Below, piece by piece: positions 59,376 to 64,000 of a stretch of DNA of 64,000 nt (positions within the stretch are counted from its first letter, which is position 1; every line of letters starts with the position of its first letter). A program made the position numbers and the translations under genes. The stretch is from the NCBI GenBank assembly GCA_023846275.1, contig JAIUJO010000296.1, positions 441,204-505,203 on the forward strand, in the 5' to 3' direction. The stretch comes from Vanilla planifolia. Its lineage: Eukaryota > Streptophyta > Magnoliopsida > Asparagales > Orchidaceae. The notes under the pieces were generated by a model. It saw nothing but the letters and a program-made list of their open reading frames with translations, was not told where the DNA came from and searched no databases.

Positions 59376-60688
59376 GTGTGGAATTTCTTAAGTTTTATTT
59401 TGTGGGCAGGATATACAGTAACAACCTCCCATTTTTGATCATTTTGAGAGTATTGCAATGAAGGTGTGGCCATTTTAAGTGCAGGAATTTATTTCTATGT
59501 TTAGGGAATGAGGCGTGTGCAAAGTTAAAGCATGGGTGGATGATATGCTACTTGATAGAGTACTGCACCTCTCATGGGCAGTTGAGGGCAGTAAGGACAT
59601 GCTTCTTTAGGTCCAAACCAGGATCTTAAAGCGGAACAATTCCAACCTCTATGGTACAATGATTACTGTGGAATTTCCAAATGAAGTTGATGTCTCACGG
59701 TTTGTTGGCTATTGCTATATGTTGATTTGAAAACTCAAAGTAATGCTAAGACTTAAGTTATTCATTTAGACATCAATTAAGAATTACATTCCAACTATTA
59801 CTTGGATGGTTAAGCAGAGAATTGCAACAAATAGGGGCTGCACTTGGGTTTGCAACGAGGAGGAAACGTTGCAGAAGGTGTGGGATTGCTAAGTGTCAAA
59901 GGAGATTTGGGTGCCAAGCATGAAGGAGGTGATTACAACAATAAATCCTAATTTCTATAGCAATATTATCAGTTTGTAAAAGATCTACAATAGCATGGAT
60001 ACCAAAATTGCAAACCATTATGGGGAGATGCATTAGGTAGCCCTTGTTGTAACTACTTTTTATTATCTTTGGATGAATAGAAACATGAAAAGGCATATGA
60101 ACATGTTAATGATAGTGTTATCTTATTGAGGAAAATCTAATTAGATATTGTGGCTGCTTTGGAATGTTTTAATCAGGTACCATCCATGTCCTATGGGAGT
60201 CCTTCCAATCTTCATTGGTTGAAGGTAGCTTCATCTTAGGCTCTTCCTTCAGTTGGATAGATCAAAATTCATTGTGATGTAGCTATGCATGGTGGGCTCC
60301 TCCTCTAATTGGATGGATCAAGATCATTTTGGAAAGCCACTCCTTGTTGTTGGAAAGTTTTTCTACTCTCAAGCAAGCATTTTTATGGAAATTTGTTCTA
60401 TCTTGGAGGCCATGTGTTTTCCCAAGACCAAGTTCATAAGTTTTCATGCTACAAAGATTTAGTCTAACTCTAAATTAATGATTTTGGAGGTTGATCATTT
60501 ACTAAATGATCCTACATATGGTGGTATGCACTCAGAGGTGGTTTAGTATGTTAGAGGGATGGCTGTCTTTAGGATGACACACATATATAGATGGGTAATG
60601 GCCCCTTGGACTGGGCATCACATCATGCTTTTTCTTCATTTTTGTTGGGATGGGTATGCCCTTACCCAAGCCCCTTTTTATGTTATTA
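59376..60688 (+). mobile_element. chimeric LINE segment: ORF1 patch plus F-type zf-RVT/RNase H
   Basis: 59376-59478 reads FYFVGRIYSNNLPFLIILRV, a DUF4283 fragment of ORF1 out of place. It then jumps to FISMFREWGVCKVKAWVDDM, which is the RT/zf-RVT connector of the LINE F subfamily, and continues through a worn zf-RVT (59710-59900) and RNase H start (IKIHCDVAMHGG near 60265) to about 60688, short of the normal 3' end. The order ORF1 after RT cannot arise in a normal element, so the segment is a recombinant or template-switch product. Confidence 0.78.
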
Positions 60689-63463
60689 TATTCTATCTTC
60701 TTGTTAGAGTTGTATTACAATTTTTTATGACAAATAGATTCCAAAAAGGTGGAAGGATACCCTCATTATGCTTATTCCGAAAGTGCAAATCATAGAAAGA
60801 CTAGAATAGTTTAAGCCCATAAGCTTCCATTATGTTATATATAAAATTGTGGCAAAGATCTTAGTGGCAAGATTGAAGGAAGTTTTACCTGGGCTCATTG
60901 TGAAGTAAAAAAGGTGCTTTGGTGTTAGGCAAATCTATCTTAGATAATCTTTATTGCTCTAGAAATAATAACATGAATGCACTTTTCTACATCCAGAGAG
61001 TGTCTTGTGGCAATCAAGATGGATATATAACAAGCATATGATAATTTGAGATAATAGTTTGTTATTGATATGATGACATTCTTGAGTTTACCTCCATTAT
61101 GGTATGAGTGGGTGAATTCTTATATCTTGCCTCTAAGGTTTGGGGGGCTATTGAAGGGGTCAAACTCCCATGGATCAAGGCCACTAGAGACTTGAGGCAA
61201 GGGTGCCCATTGTCACCTTATTTGTTTACCATTAAATCTGAATTTTTGTCTTGGTTTGTGCAGAAGCATGAAGCTATGGTAATATTATGGTTTCATTGTA
61301 AGTCGACCCTCATGATCATTTCACACTTGCTATATACTTATGATGTGATTTTATATGCACTTGCTACATGTGCTGTTGTTAAGACTATGAGGTAGATTAT
61401 GGAGGAATATAGGAAGCACTCTAGGCAAAGTGTAGATCTTGCTAAATCTAAAGTCTGCTTCAACAATCGTCTATTAGATAAAAGAAGAAAGATGGTTGTT
61501 GGCAAAGTTCATATGACCCAGGCAACAAATCTCAATTATTTAGGGTGCCCATTTTGAAAAATTTGCTAAGCATGGGGGATTTCAATTTTACCATTCAAAG
61601 AGTGAAAAAATAGTTTGCAAAATAAAGAATTAGGCTGCTTTCCTTGGAAGATAGGATTGTTATAATTAATTCAATGTTAATAACCATTCCAAATTTCTAT
61701 TTAAGTTATTGTATGGTGCAAAGGGATTAATTAATGAGTTGGAAAGAAGTTTAAAAGCTATTTATGGTGTGGTACAAATGATGGCCATGCAACGCATTAT
61801 GTGGATTATAAATCCGTCATGGTATCGAAGGAGGAGGTTGGTTTAGGAATTGATGACATTACTATTTGGCAACGTTTCTTAACTATGGAACAATGTAGGA
61901 GCATCTTGGTAAGAGAGGATTGTGTGTGGGTGGAGGTGATGAAGAGAAAATACTGGTAGTAAAAAAGGTGTAGGGTGTTCCATGAGGTGCTTTACAAGCT
62001 TGTAGACTCATGAAAGAGGCAACACCATGAGCTATTTCCAACTTTGTGTGGAGAATTTGAGAGGGAATCAATGTGTGTTTGATGAAGATAATTGACTTGG
62101 TTTTCTTCCAATTAAATGGTGGCTTACATACATAAATATGGAGGTTGAGTAGCTAAATAAAGTTTTGGAATGCATCATTAAGCATGGGGAATGGGATGTG
62201 TTTAGAGTTAAGGCTTGGGTTAATGATTTGCTACTCGATAAGATGCTGCATATCCCTTAGGTGTTGAATGGAAGCAAGGCCCAGCTATTGCAAGTGCAAA
62301 CCAATATCTTAGAAGTGAAAAATTTCGACCTCTACTCTACAATGATTCAAGTTGAAATTTTGGATAATATTGGAGACTCACAGGTTGCTATAAACAAGTA
62401 TGGTTGGATTTGAAAGCTTAAGGTGTTGCATAGAGTTAAGCTTATCATATGAAGATCAATCAAAAACTGTATTCCTACTACTGCATGGTTGGTGAAGAGG
62501 AGAATTGTGAAGAGCAATAGTTATATTTTGAGCTACAATGAGGCTAAAAAAATATAGTATTTTTTGTGAGATTGATAATAGACTAAGGAGATTTAGAACA
62601 TGCACTGCATGAAGGAGGTTGCTATAACACTTGATCCATGTAGCAATAGTAACAATAGTAATATCATGGTCTTAGAGAATGTTTATAGTAGATTGGAGAC
62701 AAATAAATTGAAGCATGGTGACCGATGATGTTGGTTGTGCTTGTTACAATAGCTTTCTACTACATTTATATCAATAAAAACCTGAAGAAACATAATGACC
62801 ATGTCATGAGATGTTATTTTGTTGGGGAAGATTCTTCTAAACATGGGGACTGCATTTAAACACTATAAATTAGATTCATCCATGTCTTGTGAGAGTCTAC
62901 AAAACTAACATGAGTTGAATGTAGCTTCAATTTGGGTTCCACTTCAATCTAGATGGATTAAAATTAATTATGATGCAATTGTTCAGGGTGATGTTATGGG
63001 CTGGGGATTATTGTTATGGGCCATCTTGGTAAGCCATTTCTTATTGCAAGAAGAAGTATATATTCTCAAGCAAGCATTGTTGTAGAGGTTCACACCATAT
63101 TGGATGCCCTTAGATTGCTCAGGTCAAAGCTCTTGGTCTTTCATGTTATCGAGATCCAGCCAAATTCTACTATGACAATTTAAGAGATTGGTAATCTTCT
63201 ACATCACCTTCACGTGGAGGTAGATATAGAGATTCTCTCATGTATGTTCATAAGATGGATGCTCTTTGGTTGACTCATATATATATATGCAAGATATTGG
63301 TCTTGCAGAGTGGGTGGTGCATTATGCATGTTTTTTTATTTTACTTAGGACTAGTGTATGCTCTTTTGCAAACTTATTTTGATGTTAGATTGTTTGTACT
63401 TTTTGTTTGATCCTACATAAAAGACCTTTTGTAGGCTATGGCCATTAATACATATTATCAGAG
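60689..63463 (+). mobile_element. LINE I: 5'-truncated L1-type element (about 2.8 kb)
   Basis: It begins in the RT (RVVLQFFMTN, then a KGGRIP-type frame shift of MPKAWKDTL). It continues with DMMTFLSLPPLWYEWVNSYI, then GLLKGSNSHG, with the active-site block LLYTYDVILYALAT (about 61333-61374; YADD now YTYD). The RT C-terminal part, zf-RVT (about 62400-62600; KRRIVKSNSYI-like), RNase H (62950-63260; RWIKINYDAIVQGDVMG) and the family 3' end (GGCCATTAATACATATTATC) follow. AACCTAAATACTTT, a worn 18S target, comes next. Confidence 0.86.
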
Positions 63464-63477
63464 AACCTAAATACTTT
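63464..63477 (+). repeat. worn 18S target sequence between LINE I and LINE J
   Basis: AACCTAAATACTTT matches the target AACCCAAAGACTTT with two changes and sits exactly between a LINE 3' end and a new LINE 5' breakpoint. Confidence 0.7.
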
Positions 63478-64000
63478 TGTGGGTGAATGCTTATATCTTA
63501 TCTTTGAGATTTGGGGTGTTACTAAATGGGGTCAGACTCCAATGGAATGAGGGCACTAGAGGCTTAAGGCAAAGGTGCCCATTGTCACCTTATTAGTTTA
63601 CCATCATATCTCAATTTTTGTCTTGGCTTGTTGTGAAGCATGAAACTATGGTAGTATTGGGGTTTTGTGTGGTTGGCCTCCCCAAACCATTCACACCTTT
63701 TATATACTGATGAAGTGATTTTATATGCACCTATTACGTTTGCTATTGCTATGTCTATAAGCTAGATTATGGAGGAATATGGGTAGCATTCTGAACAATA
63801 GATAAATCATGCTAAATCTAGAGTCTACTTCAATAAGGGTATGTTGGGTAAAAAAGAAAGATGGTGGCCTATAAAGTTCATATACCTCAAGAAAAAAATC
63901 TAAATTATTTATGGGTTTCTATTTTGAAAATTTGCTAAGAAAGGGGTTTTTAAATTGTATCATTCAGAGAGTGGAAGAATAAGTGGTAAAATGGAGACTT
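63478..64000 (+). mobile_element. LINE J: RT fragment, cut by the window end
   Basis: It starts mid-RT (VNAYILSLRFGVLLNGVRLQ), then GLRQRCPLSPY, then an active-site block LLYTDEVILYAPIT (about 63697-63738; second Asp lost), then MLGKKERW-like and NLNYLWVSI-like stretches to the window edge. The 5' truncation falls right after the worn 18S target, so it looks like an independent 5'-truncated insertion at the same site, downstream of LINE I. Confidence 0.82.

Overview
This window looks like a stretch of nuclear heterochromatin from a land plant, probably a seed plant. I recognise no intact protein-coding gene in it. It has two ingredients. One is a tandem array of decayed 35S ribosomal DNA units, all read on the minus strand: 18S, ITS1, 5.8S, ITS2, 26S and an intergenic spacer with subrepeats of about 320 bp. 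The other is a set of about ten copies of L1-type non-LTR retrotransposons (LINEs), all read on the plus strand. The plant assignment rests on 18S/26S sequences that I recognise from memory, on short ITS spacers (about 230-250 bp each), and on LINE domains typical of plants: a DUF4283/zinc-knuckle ORF1, an APE-type endonuclease, RT, zf-RVT and a C-terminal RNase H.

Layout. 1-435: external spacer of an rDNA unit whose 18S must lie just left of the window. 436-4260: spacer subrepeats. 4261-4644: 26S-proximal spacer. 4645-12123: one complete but mutated unit (26S, ITS2, 5.8S, ITS1, 18S), whose 18S is split by LINE A (9328-11028). 12124-14445: spacer. 14446-36544: a block of LINEs (B, C, near-complete D, near-complete but divergent E). 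36545-37643: 5' part of another 18S, directly after E. 37644-41246: spacer. 41247-44033: 26S fused by deletion to 18S. 44034-49250: LINEs F and G. 49251-53066: spacer. 53067-54922: truncated 26S. 54923-64000: LINEs H, I and J, with chimeric joints.

The main result is that LINE ends fall again and again on one short 18S rDNA sequence, AACCCAAAGACTTTGAT (plus-strand reading). LINE A is flanked on both sides by it, as a target-site duplication inside an otherwise continuous 18S. LINE E ends exactly where the remaining 18S resumes. Between D and E, F and G, and I and J, a single copy of this sequence (or a worn version) sits between two head-to-tail elements. This is the pattern expected of a sequence-specific, 18S-rDNA-targeting LINE lineage that keeps reinserting into its own target, antisense to rRNA. 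I know of 18S-specific LINEs in animals (R7, R8) but cannot name a plant example.

Everything here is degraded by frameshifts, stop codons and many transition-type changes. The reading frames that can be found are fragments of LINE domains or chance frames in rDNA and spacer. How the parts relate: rDNA supplies the target, LINEs interrupt and break units, and recombination between LINEs and spacers has shuffled the array.
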